From contig CAMAWJ010000004.1 of assembly GCA_945861955.1 (NCBI GenBank), positions 1 to 35,204 on the forward strand: a stretch of DNA of 35,204 bases, read 5' to 3'. Position 1 is the first letter of the stretch. Each line of letters opens with the position of its first letter. A program made the position numbers and the translations under genes. This stretch comes from Bifidobacterium breve. Its GTDB lineage: Bacteria; Actinomycetota; Thermoleophilia; Gaiellales; F1-60-MAGs149. Below the pieces are notes generated by a model that was not told where the DNA came from, made no database searches, and saw only the letters and a list, made by a program, of their open reading frames with translations. Shown in pieces: positions 8,361 to 16,625 of this stretch.

Positions 8361-8804
8361 CTACACGCTCGGCGGCTGCGCTGACGCGTCAGCGTCGGCA
8401 ATCCGCTCGAGCTGCGAGCCGACCCGATCGAGTGCCCAGGTGATGCGCTCGAGTTCTTTCTCGATGCGCTGCGAGCGCGCTTCGAGTCGCGCGACGTCAC
8501 CGCGCACGGCACCAAGCCCGTCGACCAGTACATCGACAACAACTTCGAGATCTTCGACGCGACCGACGCGCTCCGCGCGAACGTCCGCAGCAAGCGCACG
8601 AGTACGTTGCGCCGTATCGATCGCCAGCGCGTGCAACTCGGCGACGCGATGGTCAACGCCCGTACCCTCGTGCGCATCGAGTGCACGAGCAACCGCAGCC
8701 TCGATCCGTGTTGGCAAGACCGCCCGCAGATCTGCAGCGATTTCCTTGACCTCGTCGATCTCTGCTGCCAGGTCGGGCTCGTGCTGTGGGGTGTCGTCGG
8801 TCAT
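8361..8804 (-). CDS. Predicted coiled-coil hypothetical protein
   Basis: 147 aa from MTDDTPQHEPDLAAEIDEVKEIAADLRAVL; charged heptad-like helices; ATG overlaps the upstream stop (ATGA at 8801-8804). Confidence 0.65.
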   Translation of the reverse strand: MTDDTPQHEPDLAAEIDEVKEIAADLRAVLPTRIEAAVARALDAHEGTGVDHRVAELHALAIDTAQRTRALAADVRAERVGRVEDLEVVVDVLVDGLGAVRGDVARLEARSQRIEKELERITWALDRVGSQLERIADADASAQPPSV

Positions 8805-9310
8805 GCGCGATCCTCTGGAACGGTGAGTGCGGCGAACGAAGGATGGCCCTCGCCTGGTAGAGGGTAGCGCCCCGGCTCGATCCGGAAGGCGCCGGCGGCA
8901 TCGTCGAATGCGACCTCGACAAGTCCGTGCTTGATTCGATGGTCGAGCCAGGCCGAGCGGAAGACCAGTTTGCGGAGCCAGTAGATCGGGTCTTCGCTGT
9001 CGCGCCCGCAGAGATCGACGAGCTGCTCGCCAACCTGAGAGCGAGGCGCAGTCAATTCGCCGTCGATTGCTGCCGCCACGAGATCGGCCCGCGTCGAGCG
9101 CGAGAGCGGGCGGGTCGCCAACTCGAGTTCGACTGCGGCTCGCAGCACGCGTTGCTCGAAGTCGGCGCGAGCGAACGAGTATGTGCAGCCCAAGAAGGCC
9201 AGCGTCACGTCGTCGCCCGAATGAAAGTCTGCACAGTCCACGAGCGGAGCGTAGCGAAGCGGTGGTTGCCGAATCGAGTACGCGCGCCCTAACGGTCGAC
9301 CGGCGCGCAA
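8801..9310 (-). CDS. Hypothetical protein
   Basis: ORF of 169 aa coupled by ATGA overlap to the coiled-coil gene; exact start uncertain. Confidence 0.55.
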   Translation of the reverse strand: MRAGRPLGRAYSIRQPPLRYAPLVDCADFHSGDDVTLAFLGCTYSFARADFEQRVLRAAVELELATRPLSRSTRADLVAAAIDGELTAPRSQVGEQLVDLCGRDSEDPIYWLRKLVFRSAWLDHRIKHGLVEVAFDDAAGAFRIEPGRYPLPGEGHPSFAALTVPEDRA

Positions 9311-9372
9311 CCCGCCGCGATCTCTGCGTCGCGCGCGCGTCCGCGCCGCGGCGATTGCGCAACGGTGCCGAC

Positions 9373-9927
9373 ATGATTCAACTCTGCGACTACGACTCTG
9401 GCTCGATCCTCGTCCCGACCGTCGAGACGGCTGGCAGTTTCAGTCTCGGTGCAATGCGAGGACTAATCGGTCGCACCTCGATCGGGCCTGGCGAGGGTCT
9501 CTTGCTGCGCGATCCGCTTGGCTGTATCCACACCTTCGGCATGCGCTGCGACATCGACATTGTCTTTTTGTCGCGAACGCTGCGTGTGCTTGAAGTGGCA
9601 GCAAGCGTGCCACCTCGACGCCTGCGATGGGCTCGCGGCGGTGTCGCACAGCTCGAGCTTGCTGGTGGGCAGGCAGCCTCCAACGGGCTGGTTCCAGGTC
9701 GGCGTCTAGTGGCCGTAGAAGGACCGACCGATCAGAGCCGGGGACGTGTTGAGCGTCGATCTCCACACGCGGGCACCGATACCGGCAGCCCGTCTCACAT
9801 TCGCCGAAAAGCCGCTTGCGGCAGCGCTGACAACGTGCCTACTGTGCCGTTCTGGCCTCACTGGGAGGCACCACACGACCCCGACGCTCTGCCGTTGGCA
9901 GTCGGTGGATCTACACAAAGGAGTTAG
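9373..9927 (+). CDS. DUF192-family protein with unusual C-terminal extension
   Basis: GLLLRDPLGCIHTFGMRCDIDIVFLSRTLRVLEVAASVPPRRLRWARGGVAQLELAGGQAASNGLVPGRRL resembles the DUF192 core; the last ~60 codons do not. Confidence 0.65.
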   Translation: MIQLCDYDSGSILVPTVETAGSFSLGAMRGLIGRTSIGPGEGLLLRDPLGCIHTFGMRCDIDIVFLSRTLRVLEVAASVPPRRLRWARGGVAQLELAGGQAASNGLVPGRRLVAVEGPTDQSRGRVERRSPHAGTDTGSPSHIRRKAACGSADNVPTVPFWPHWEAPHDPDALPLAVGGSTQRS

Positions 9928-9930
9928 AAG

Positions 9931-10620
9931 ATGTGCGCAAGCCTGCTCGTAGTTGAGGACGACGAGATGATCTCGGAGTTCCTGGTCGACAATCTGCGAC
10001 AAGACGGTCACGCCGTGACCGTCGTCGGAACCGTCACGGATGCTCTCGTCGCGTTACGTCGCACCCGCACCGAGATCGCGCTGATCGATGTCTCTCTCCC
10101 TGATGGCTCGGGTCTCGACGTCGTTCGCATGATTCGCTCCGGCGAGGCCGGGGCGTCCGACATCGGTGTGGTCGTCGTCAGTGGACGCGGCACTGAGCAA
10201 GATCGAATCCGCGCGTTCGAGCGTGGGGTAGATGACTACATCGTGAAGCCCTTCAACTATCCAGAGCTGCTGCTTCGAACGGCATCGTTGGAATCTCGAC
10301 TCAGTGGGCGCGTGGCTTCGGTCCTGACGGTTGGCTCGCTGACGATGGACCTTGCAGCCCGCGCTGTCACCCTCGATGGCGTGCTGATCCATCTCCCCGG
10401 CAAGGAGTACGAGCTGCTCGCCGTCCTCGCGCGCGATCCCAACAAGGTCAACATGAAAGAGGATCTGATGGAGCGCATCTGGGGGTATCGCAACTGCGGG
10501 ACGCGCACCCTCGATTCGCACGCCTCGCGGCTACGGCGACGACTGACCGCTGTCGCTGACGGTCCCTGGGTGATCAACAACTGGAGCGTTGGGTACTCGC
10601 TGCGAACCGTGCTGCAATGA
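9931..10620 (+). CDS. OmpR-family response regulator, first of the Tad-coupled operon
   Basis: LLVVEDDEMISEFLVDNLRQDGH, DVSLPDGSGLDVV, VKPFNYPELLLR; winged helix MKEDLMERIWGYRNCGTRTLDSHASRLRRRL. Preceded by AAAGGAG. Confidence 0.9.
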   Translation: MCASLLVVEDDEMISEFLVDNLRQDGHAVTVVGTVTDALVALRRTRTEIALIDVSLPDGSGLDVVRMIRSGEAGASDIGVVVVSGRGTEQDRIRAFERGVDDYIVKPFNYPELLLRTASLESRLSGRVASVLTVGSLTMDLAARAVTLDGVLIHLPGKEYELLAVLARDPNKVNMKEDLMERIWGYRNCGTRTLDSHASRLRRRLTAVADGPWVINNWSVGYSLRTVLQ

Positions 10621-11801
10621 CTCGTCTCTGGCTCCGCATCGCGATCGCAACCGTGGCGATCGTGGCGACCCTAGTGGTCGCCGTCGATACCTTCGTGATC
10701 GGGCCGGCTGCAGACCAGTCCGCGCATGCCGCTGCAACTGCGGCCGCGACTGAGGCGACCTTGGTGGCTCAGCTCGTGCGTCAAGGAGGGTCGCCTCCGG
10801 GTGGCGCAGTCGTGCTCACGGGACGCACGCGCTCGGAGGCTGCTAGCGGGAGCGCTCCGATCGGTGACGGGCGCTTCGTGCAGGTGCCGTTCCGGGAGCA
10901 GGGCACACTCGTCGAGGCACTTTGGCGAGGTCTGCTGCTCGTCATCGGCACAGGAGCCTTGGCCGGAGCAGGGTGGGCGCTGTGGGCTGGGGTGGTGCGA
11001 GCGCGTGACCTTGGAAGCGTCTGTCGAGCGCTGCGCGAAATGGGCGGCGCTGAGTCTGCTGCGGTCGTACCGGCAGAGCCTGCGTCGATCGAGCATCTCG
11101 CTCGCGTCGTCGACGGGCTGCGAGCAACGCTCGCTCAGCAGGTGCTGTCGCAGGCCGAACTCGTCGGCATCATGGCGCACGATTTACGCAGCCCTTTGAC
11201 GGGAATCTCCCTGGCGGGCGATTGGTTGGAGCGTTCACAGAACAGTTCGGAGCGTGCGCGAGCGCGGGGTCAAATCCAGCGAGAATGCGATCGGTTGGCA
11301 GTAATTGCCGACGACGTGTTGCAACTGTGCAGAGACGCGCACTCAGACACCACCGATACGCAGCTCGGGGTCGCAGCCGATCAACTCTTGCTCGATGTGG
11401 TCGATCGGCTTCGCAGCGCCGGCTCAGCAGCCCAGCAGGTCCACGTTACGTCGGCTCTCTCCACAGCGGTGTGCGTCGACTCGAGCATCGCTCGTGCAGT
11501 CGCTAACCTCGCCGAGAACGCGGCCCGCCACGCACCCCCTGGCACACAGGTATCGCTCGCGGTCAGGCAGACCGAAGTGGGCGCAGTCGAGTTTGTCGTT
11601 GAGGATGAAGGTCCCGGATTTGCGCCGGAGCTGCTGGAGTGCGCGTTTGTACAGGGCGGCACGTCCCCGGGGCGCGCAGGACTTGGGCTCTCGAGCGTAC
11701 GACGAGTCGTCGCGGCAGCGGGTGGAACATCGCAGCTAGAACGCCGCGATCGTGGAACACGTGTCGTACTCCAGGTCCCCCAACTGGACCGGGGTCTGTG
11801 A
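10617..11801 (+). CDS. Membrane sensor histidine kinase
   Basis: TM segments; GIMAHDLRSPLTGISLAGDWLERS H-box; NLAENAARHAPPGT; VEDEGPGFAPE; GRAGLGLSSVRRVVAAAGG. ATGA overlap with the response regulator. Confidence 0.88.
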   Translation: MTRLWLRIAIATVAIVATLVVAVDTFVIGPAADQSAHAAATAAATEATLVAQLVRQGGSPPGGAVVLTGRTRSEAASGSAPIGDGRFVQVPFREQGTLVEALWRGLLLVIGTGALAGAGWALWAGVVRARDLGSVCRALREMGGAESAAVVPAEPASIEHLARVVDGLRATLAQQVLSQAELVGIMAHDLRSPLTGISLAGDWLERSQNSSERARARGQIQRECDRLAVIADDVLQLCRDAHSDTTDTQLGVAADQLLLDVVDRLRSAGSAAQQVHVTSALSTAVCVDSSIARAVANLAENAARHAPPGTQVSLAVRQTEVGAVEFVVEDEGPGFAPELLECAFVQGGTSPGRAGLGLSSVRRVVAAAGGTSQLERRDRGTRVVLQVPQLDRGL

Positions 11802-12505
11802 TGGCGGTTGCCGAAGCAAACTATGAAACGCGGTCGCTGCCAGCAACGCTCGAGCGCAGCCATTCTGCAGGACGCTCTGTGGTGCTCGTCGGTGCGCATG
11901 GTGGAGCGGGTACGTCCACAGCCGCACTGGCCATCGCGAGCGATGCGGATCGGGGGGTCTGCCTGATCGACGCGGATCTCACCGGCGGAACGCTCGGGAC
12001 GATCCTTGGTGTCGGTAGTCGGATTGGGGATGCCGGCCTTGCCGCGGTACGCGAGGGCGAGGGCAACGCGTTTTCGACACTCGCGCAACGGGTGCCGTTT
12101 GGTTGGTTCGTTGAAATCGGTCCGCGTCCCGAGCTCGTTTGGTTGATTCGAGATGGCGCGCTACGAGAGCTGACGAGGCAGGCGATGCGTCAGGTCTCCC
12201 TGATCGTGGTCGACGCCGCGCGTCCGGTCGGGCCATCCTGCGAGCCGGTCGTTGACGCGGACGTGATTGTCATCGTCGGGCATACCAATCGTTTTGATGC
12301 CATCGAGCGGACGCAGCAGCGACTCGTACGGCTGGGTGTCGATGCCGCCCGGATCGTGTTGTGCCCAACCGCGCCCACAATTGTCGAGCGTACAGTCGGG
12401 CGGCTGCGAGGAAGCCAGACGTGCATCGACGTGCGCCATGGCGACGAGCTACTGCTCCTCGTCGAGGGGCGGCTCGCCGCACTCGGCCCAAGGGAGCGCG
12501 GATGA
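11801..12505 (+). CDS. CpaE/ParA-like ATPase with degenerate Walker A (Tad system)
   Basis: VVLVGAHGGAGTSTAALAIASDADRGVCLIDADLTGGTLGTILG; located between a kinase gene and cpaF; TGATG overlap with the kinase stop. Confidence 0.78.
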   Translation: MAVAEANYETRSLPATLERSHSAGRSVVLVGAHGGAGTSTAALAIASDADRGVCLIDADLTGGTLGTILGVGSRIGDAGLAAVREGEGNAFSTLAQRVPFGWFVEIGPRPELVWLIRDGALRELTRQAMRQVSLIVVDAARPVGPSCEPVVDADVIVIVGHTNRFDAIERTQQRLVRLGVDAARIVLCPTAPTIVERTVGRLRGSQTCIDVRHGDELLLLVEGRLAALGPRERG

Positions 12506-13443
12506 CCTCGCTGCTGTCGTTGGCTGGCCCCTTGGCGCCGCTCCTGATGAACCCCGAGGTTGGCGAGGTTGTCGTCAACGGTCCATTCGATGTCTGGGTC
12601 GAGTTGGATGGCCAGTTGCGCCGTGTCGACACACGCTTTCGCGATTCGCTCGAGCTGAGGCAGACGGCAGTCAGATTGGTGGCTGCCTGTGGGCGGCGCA
12701 TTGACGACGCAACGCCGATGGTCGATGCTCGCCTGCCGGATGGTTCGCGCGTCAACGTCGTTCTGCCACCGCTCGCGGTTGACGGGCCACTGATCACGAT
12801 CCGTCGCTTCGGCACGGCGCCGCTGCGATTTAGCGACCTCGTGGAGCGTGGCTCGATCTCGGCCGAGCAGGCGATCGACCTGACGATGCTCGTGCAGAGC
12901 CGCCGCAACATGCTCATCAGCGGAGGGACGGGTACGGGTAAGACGACGTTGCTTGGGGCGCTGACGGGTTTGGTGCCAACGAATGAACGTCTCGTAACTG
13001 TCGAAGATGCCGCCGAGCTATCCGTTCAGGCCGAACACGTGGCGCGGCTGGAGGCGCGGCCAGCCAACGTCGAGGGGAAGGGAGCGATCGAGCTGCGGCA
13101 GCTGATCCGCAACGCGCTGCGGATGCGACCGGACCGGTTGATCGTCGGAGAGATTCGTGGAGGCGAGGCAATCGACCTCTTGCTTGCCATGAACACGGGC
13201 CACGATGGCTCACTCGCCACGATCCATGCCAATGGTCCGAAAGACGCATTGCGTCGGCTCGAGACGATGGCACTGATGGGCGGTGTCGATATTCCCCACA
13301 CCGCAATTCGTGAGCAGATTGCCTCGGCGGTTCACGCGGTGGTTCACGTCGTGCGATCCCCAGACGGAAACCGCTGTGTGGCATCCGTCGATCGCGTTGA
13401 GCGCGCTGGGGTCGGCTGGCATCTCCAAGCGGTCGAGCGATGA
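12502..13443 (+). CDS. cpaF: CpaF/TadA type II/IV secretion-family ATPase
   Basis: Walker A LISGGTGTGKTTLLGAL; VTVEDAAEL; LRMRPDRLIVGEIRGGEAIDLLLAMNTGHDGSLATIHAN. Confidence 0.93.
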   Translation: MTSLLSLAGPLAPLLMNPEVGEVVVNGPFDVWVELDGQLRRVDTRFRDSLELRQTAVRLVAACGRRIDDATPMVDARLPDGSRVNVVLPPLAVDGPLITIRRFGTAPLRFSDLVERGSISAEQAIDLTMLVQSRRNMLISGGTGTGKTTLLGALTGLVPTNERLVTVEDAAELSVQAEHVARLEARPANVEGKGAIELRQLIRNALRMRPDRLIVGEIRGGEAIDLLLAMNTGHDGSLATIHANGPKDALRRLETMALMGGVDIPHTAIREQIASAVHAVVHVVRSPDGNRCVASVDRVERAGVGWHLQAVER

Positions 13444-14003
13444 GGCTCTTCCGACGGAGCGACCCAACGGTGGGCCTGCTTGCGCGGACACTGCCGGAGA
13501 TCGCGCGGGCGCTGGCTCGCTGCTGTGCGGCGGGGCTCCCAATCGCAGACGCCTTCGATCGCGCAGCGGATGCAGTGGACGAGGTCGCTGTGGACCTGCT
13601 CCGTGCCTGTGCAGCGGGTCTCCGTTCGGGCGCTGCAACGCGTAGCGCCCTCGCGCCACTGCTACCTGTCCCCGGCGGCACCGTATTGGTGGGAACGATC
13701 GAGCTGCATCAGGAACTCGGCGGCGACCTCGTGGCATCGCTCGCGGCCGTCGCTGAGGGGCTTGCCGATCGTGAGCGTCTCCGCCTCGAAGCCGAGGTCG
13801 CCACTGCGCAGGCCAGGCTGGCGGCGCGCATCGTGCCGCTCGCGCCCGTGGTCTCACTCGGATTTCTCGGCGTGCTTGCGCCATCGGCACTTGCTGCGCT
13901 CTTTACGACCGCTCCGGGACTGGCGATACTCGGTGTCTCGGCGGGTCTGACCTGCGTCGCACTGTTCTTGCTTCGCCGCATCGCGCGGGCGGTGGGGTTG
14001 TGA
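13440..14003 (+). CDS. TadB-like inner-membrane protein (T2SSF domain)
   Basis: ALARCCAAGLPIADAFDRAA...ELGGDLVASLAAVAEGLADRERLRLEAEVATAQARLAARIVPLAPVVSLGFLGVL; position after cpaF. Confidence 0.75.
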   Translation: MRLFRRSDPTVGLLARTLPEIARALARCCAAGLPIADAFDRAADAVDEVAVDLLRACAAGLRSGAATRSALAPLLPVPGGTVLVGTIELHQELGGDLVASLAAVAEGLADRERLRLEAEVATAQARLAARIVPLAPVVSLGFLGVLAPSALAALFTTAPGLAILGVSAGLTCVALFLLRRIARAVGL

Positions 14004-14626
14004 CGACACCCCCACGACGGGCCGTTTCGATCGCGTGGCTGGCTGGCTGGGGTAGCGTCGGTCTCTGGCTGTGTTGGCTCGGGACTGGCAGTCTGGTCGT
14101 GGCGGCAGTCGGTGGACTCAGTGGTTGTGGCGTCGCGGTCATCTCGACTCGCCGCCGTCAGCGTGCTCTGCAGCGGCGACGAGCCGAGCAGATCACGGCT
14201 GCCCTGCCCGACGTGCTCGAGTTGCTCGCAGCCACGGTCGACGGTGGTGCTGCTCCCGACCTGGCCGTCAAGCGCGTCGCGGCGTTCGCGACTGAACCGC
14301 TCCGCAGTGTGCTCGTCGATGCCATCCAGGCGGCGGCTGGGGTCGGCCTCGGCGCGTCGATGCGTGCGTCTCACCCTGCGCTGCGACCATTGGGGTCCTT
14401 GTTCCAACAGAGCGAGGAACTGGGCGTCCCGATTGCTGGCGCGCTGCGCCTACTGGCGGGCGATGCGCGACTTCAGGCCCGGGCGGCAGCGCGTGAGCGC
14501 GCAGCCGCGGCTGCACCAAAGATGCTGCTCGTGATTGGTGGGTTGCTGGCACCGGCAGCACTGCTGATCGTGATTGGCGGCCAGGCGCTGGTGCTGCGTA
14601 GCCTGATCGGCCCGGTGATGGGCTGA
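14000..14626 (+). CDS. TadC-like inner-membrane protein (T2SSF domain)
   Basis: LPDVLELLAATVDGGAAPDLAVKRVAAF...QQSEELGVPIAGALRLLAGDARLQARAAARERAAAAAPKMLLVIGGLLAPAALLIVIG. Confidence 0.78.
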   Translation: MTTPPRRAVSIAWLAGWGSVGLWLCWLGTGSLVVAAVGGLSGCGVAVISTRRRQRALQRRRAEQITAALPDVLELLAATVDGGAAPDLAVKRVAAFATEPLRSVLVDAIQAAAGVGLGASMRASHPALRPLGSLFQQSEELGVPIAGALRLLAGDARLQARAAARERAAAAAPKMLLVIGGLLAPAALLIVIGGQALVLRSLIGPVMG

Positions 14627-15321
14627 TGCTCGCAAGACGGAGCGGACAGGCAACCACGGAGTGGGTCGCGGTGCTGATGGCGTGTACCGTGCTCGCCACG
14701 GTGGGCTTGAAGTTTGCGAATGGCCGTCTCGCGACCATGCCACCGCTCTCGCCGATGATGGCAGAGGTCGGCCAGCAGGCCCCGGGGCAGAGGGACGCTC
14801 TGGGAGCGGTGCAATCCTTCGGTCTCTTTCCCGTCGCATCGCTGCCCAGCATCGAAGGGGGCTCAATCGTCGCGATCGCCGAGCGCCTTGAGCGGCTACG
14901 CATCGTTGAGGTGCCATCTGGCTCGAATACCGGTCCGGGGATCATCGACTTTACCGATGGCAATGCCGAAGCGTGGTGCGCCGATTTTGTCTCCTGGGTG
15001 TTGCGAGCTGCAGGACGACCATTCACCGGTGGTGCATCTGGTGGCTGGCGATTGGCATGGACGCTCGATGTACGGGGCTGGTTCGCCGAGCGGGGTGCGT
15101 TTCGCGACCGGCTCGTCGCCGACCCACAGCCAGGCGACGTTGTCTGGTTTTCGTTCGGCCACGTCGGCATCGTGCGACGGGCTACGCCCACAACGATCGA
15201 CACGATCGAAGGCAACTCGGGCAACGCCGTTCGCGCACGCACCTATGACGGCTGGCGGCTCAATGCGAACATCGGCGGATTTGGGCGTCCCTTCGGCGAT
15301 AACGCACCAGTTGAGCACTGA
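14626..15321 (+). CDS. Fusion of type IVb prepilin-like N-terminus and CHAP peptidoglycan amidase domain
   Basis: N-terminus RRSG^QATTEWVAVLMACTVLATVGL; C-terminus AEAWCADFVSWVLRAAG...PQPGDVVWFSFGHVGIVRRATPTTIDTIEGNSGNAV with the CHAP Cys/His/Glu-Asn pattern. Shares one nucleotide with the tadC stop. Confidence 0.8.
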   Translation: MLARRSGQATTEWVAVLMACTVLATVGLKFANGRLATMPPLSPMMAEVGQQAPGQRDALGAVQSFGLFPVASLPSIEGGSIVAIAERLERLRIVEVPSGSNTGPGIIDFTDGNAEAWCADFVSWVLRAAGRPFTGGASGGWRLAWTLDVRGWFAERGAFRDRLVADPQPGDVVWFSFGHVGIVRRATPTTIDTIEGNSGNAVRARTYDGWRLNANIGGFGRPFGDNAPVEH

Positions 15322-15378
15322 GGGTTTGCCCCCTGCGAGGCTCGCTACACTGCCCAAATTCAATCCGGGAGAGTCTTC

Positions 15379-16527
15379 GTGCATCGTCGTTTTATGACCC
15401 TGTGTGTGGTCGTTGCCATCGCAGCGATTGCCGTTCCAATTGCTGCGGCCCGGAGTTTGACTCCACGCGCAGGCACGCTGACGCTCGCCTTTGAAGGTCC
15501 GTTGACGGGTGGCCAGGCAGCCAACGGGCAAGACATGCTGCGGGGCACGAAGCTCGCCATTGCCGAGATCAACAAGGCTGGCGGCGTGCTTGGGATGCAG
15601 ATCAAGCTGATCACCGGCAACGACAAGGCAACAGCGTCGATTGGCGTAACCGTCGCCGAGAACCTCGTCAAGCAGAAGCCATTTGGACTGATTGGACCGT
15701 ACAACTCGTCCGTCGGCCTCGCCAACCTGCCGATCTATATCGCTGGTGGCGTGTTTCCTGTCCAGCTGACCTCGACCGATGACACCAAGAAACTGGGCAT
15801 CACCGTGCAGCCGAAGAACTCTCAGATCTCGCCCGTCGAGGTCCAGTGGATGACCGAGCAAAAGGTCGGCAAAGTCTCGATCTTGTTCGACCCCGACACC
15901 TACACCAAGGGCATGGCGGACCGCATGTTCGCGGCACTCAACAAAAAGGGCGTGCTGGTGACGAAGATCGCCATCGATCCCAAGAGCAAGGACTACAGCG
16001 CGCAAGTCGCGCAGGCAGTGACGAACAATCCTGATGTGGTCTACGTCAGCACGTACTACCCGCAGGGCGCCATCATTGCCAAGAACCTGCTCGATGCGCA
16101 GGCCAGCCACCCGACCAAGTGCTTCATGGGCCTCGCCAACCAGGACGCAGCCTTCGTCAAGGCGGCTGGCATTCCGGCAGCATCCGCCTGCACCTTTAGT
16201 GGCGTGCCGACGCCAAGTCAGTTCGGCAACACCAAGTCGACGGCGTACGTCAAGAACTACGCCAAGAAGTTCAACACCAACCCCGGCCCATGGGGAATCT
16301 TTACGTACGACTCGGTCTACACGATGGTCAGCGCGATTCGACGTGCAGGTAGCCTGAATTACCACGCCGTTTCGAAGCAGGCATTCCGCATCACGAACCT
16401 CTCCGGCGCAACGGGCAGGATCACAATTGATCCGAAGACCGGGTACCGCTCGAACGTCCCCGTCGCGATCCTGGACGTTGACGCGACGACCGGCAAGTTC
16501 GAGCTCACCAAGCTCTACACGAAGTAG
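15379..16527 (+). CDS. Branched-chain amino acid-type ABC transporter substrate-binding protein (LivJ-like)
   Basis: Signal peptide; LTLAFEGPLTGGQAANGQDMLRGTKLAIAEINKAGGVLGMQIKLITGNDKA; periplasmic-binding-protein type I fold features. Confidence 0.9.
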   Translation: MHRRFMTLCVVVAIAAIAVPIAAARSLTPRAGTLTLAFEGPLTGGQAANGQDMLRGTKLAIAEINKAGGVLGMQIKLITGNDKATASIGVTVAENLVKQKPFGLIGPYNSSVGLANLPIYIAGGVFPVQLTSTDDTKKLGITVQPKNSQISPVEVQWMTEQKVGKVSILFDPDTYTKGMADRMFAALNKKGVLVTKIAIDPKSKDYSAQVAQAVTNNPDVVYVSTYYPQGAIIAKNLLDAQASHPTKCFMGLANQDAAFVKAAGIPAASACTFSGVPTPSQFGNTKSTAYVKNYAKKFNTNPGPWGIFTYDSVYTMVSAIRRAGSLNYHAVSKQAFRITNLSGATGRITIDPKTGYRSNVPVAILDVDATTGKFELTKLYTK

Positions 16528-16540
16528 CGGGAATGCCAGC

Positions 16541-16579
16541 GGCGCGTCGTTCGTCTATCAGATAGGCGGGCGACGCGCC
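16541..16579 (+). terminator. Intrinsic-type hairpin after the substrate-binding protein gene
   Basis: GGCGCGTCGTTCGTCTAT-cag-ATAGGCGGGCGACGCGCC; 18-bp stem with three G-U pairs and one C-G/G-C-type interruption, plus a flanking ATGCC/GGCAT arm. Confidence 0.7.
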
Positions 16580-16625
16580 CGGCATACTCTTTAACTCCAC
16601 GGCTTTGCCCCAGAAGGAGCACCAC

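Noticed and set aside
9746-9952. 68-aa plus-strand ORF overlapping the DUF192 tail and response regulator start
   Set aside because: No domain, overlaps two better genes; kept only as a note in the DUF192-extension finding.
11240-11248. GAACAGTTC as a second LexA site
   Set aside because: Half-sites are separated by 1 nt instead of 4, and it lies inside the kinase coding region.
14896-16365. 489-aa antisense ORF over prepilin-CHAP and the substrate-binding protein
   Set aside because: Mirrors codon bias of high-GC genes; the plus-strand products have clear domains.
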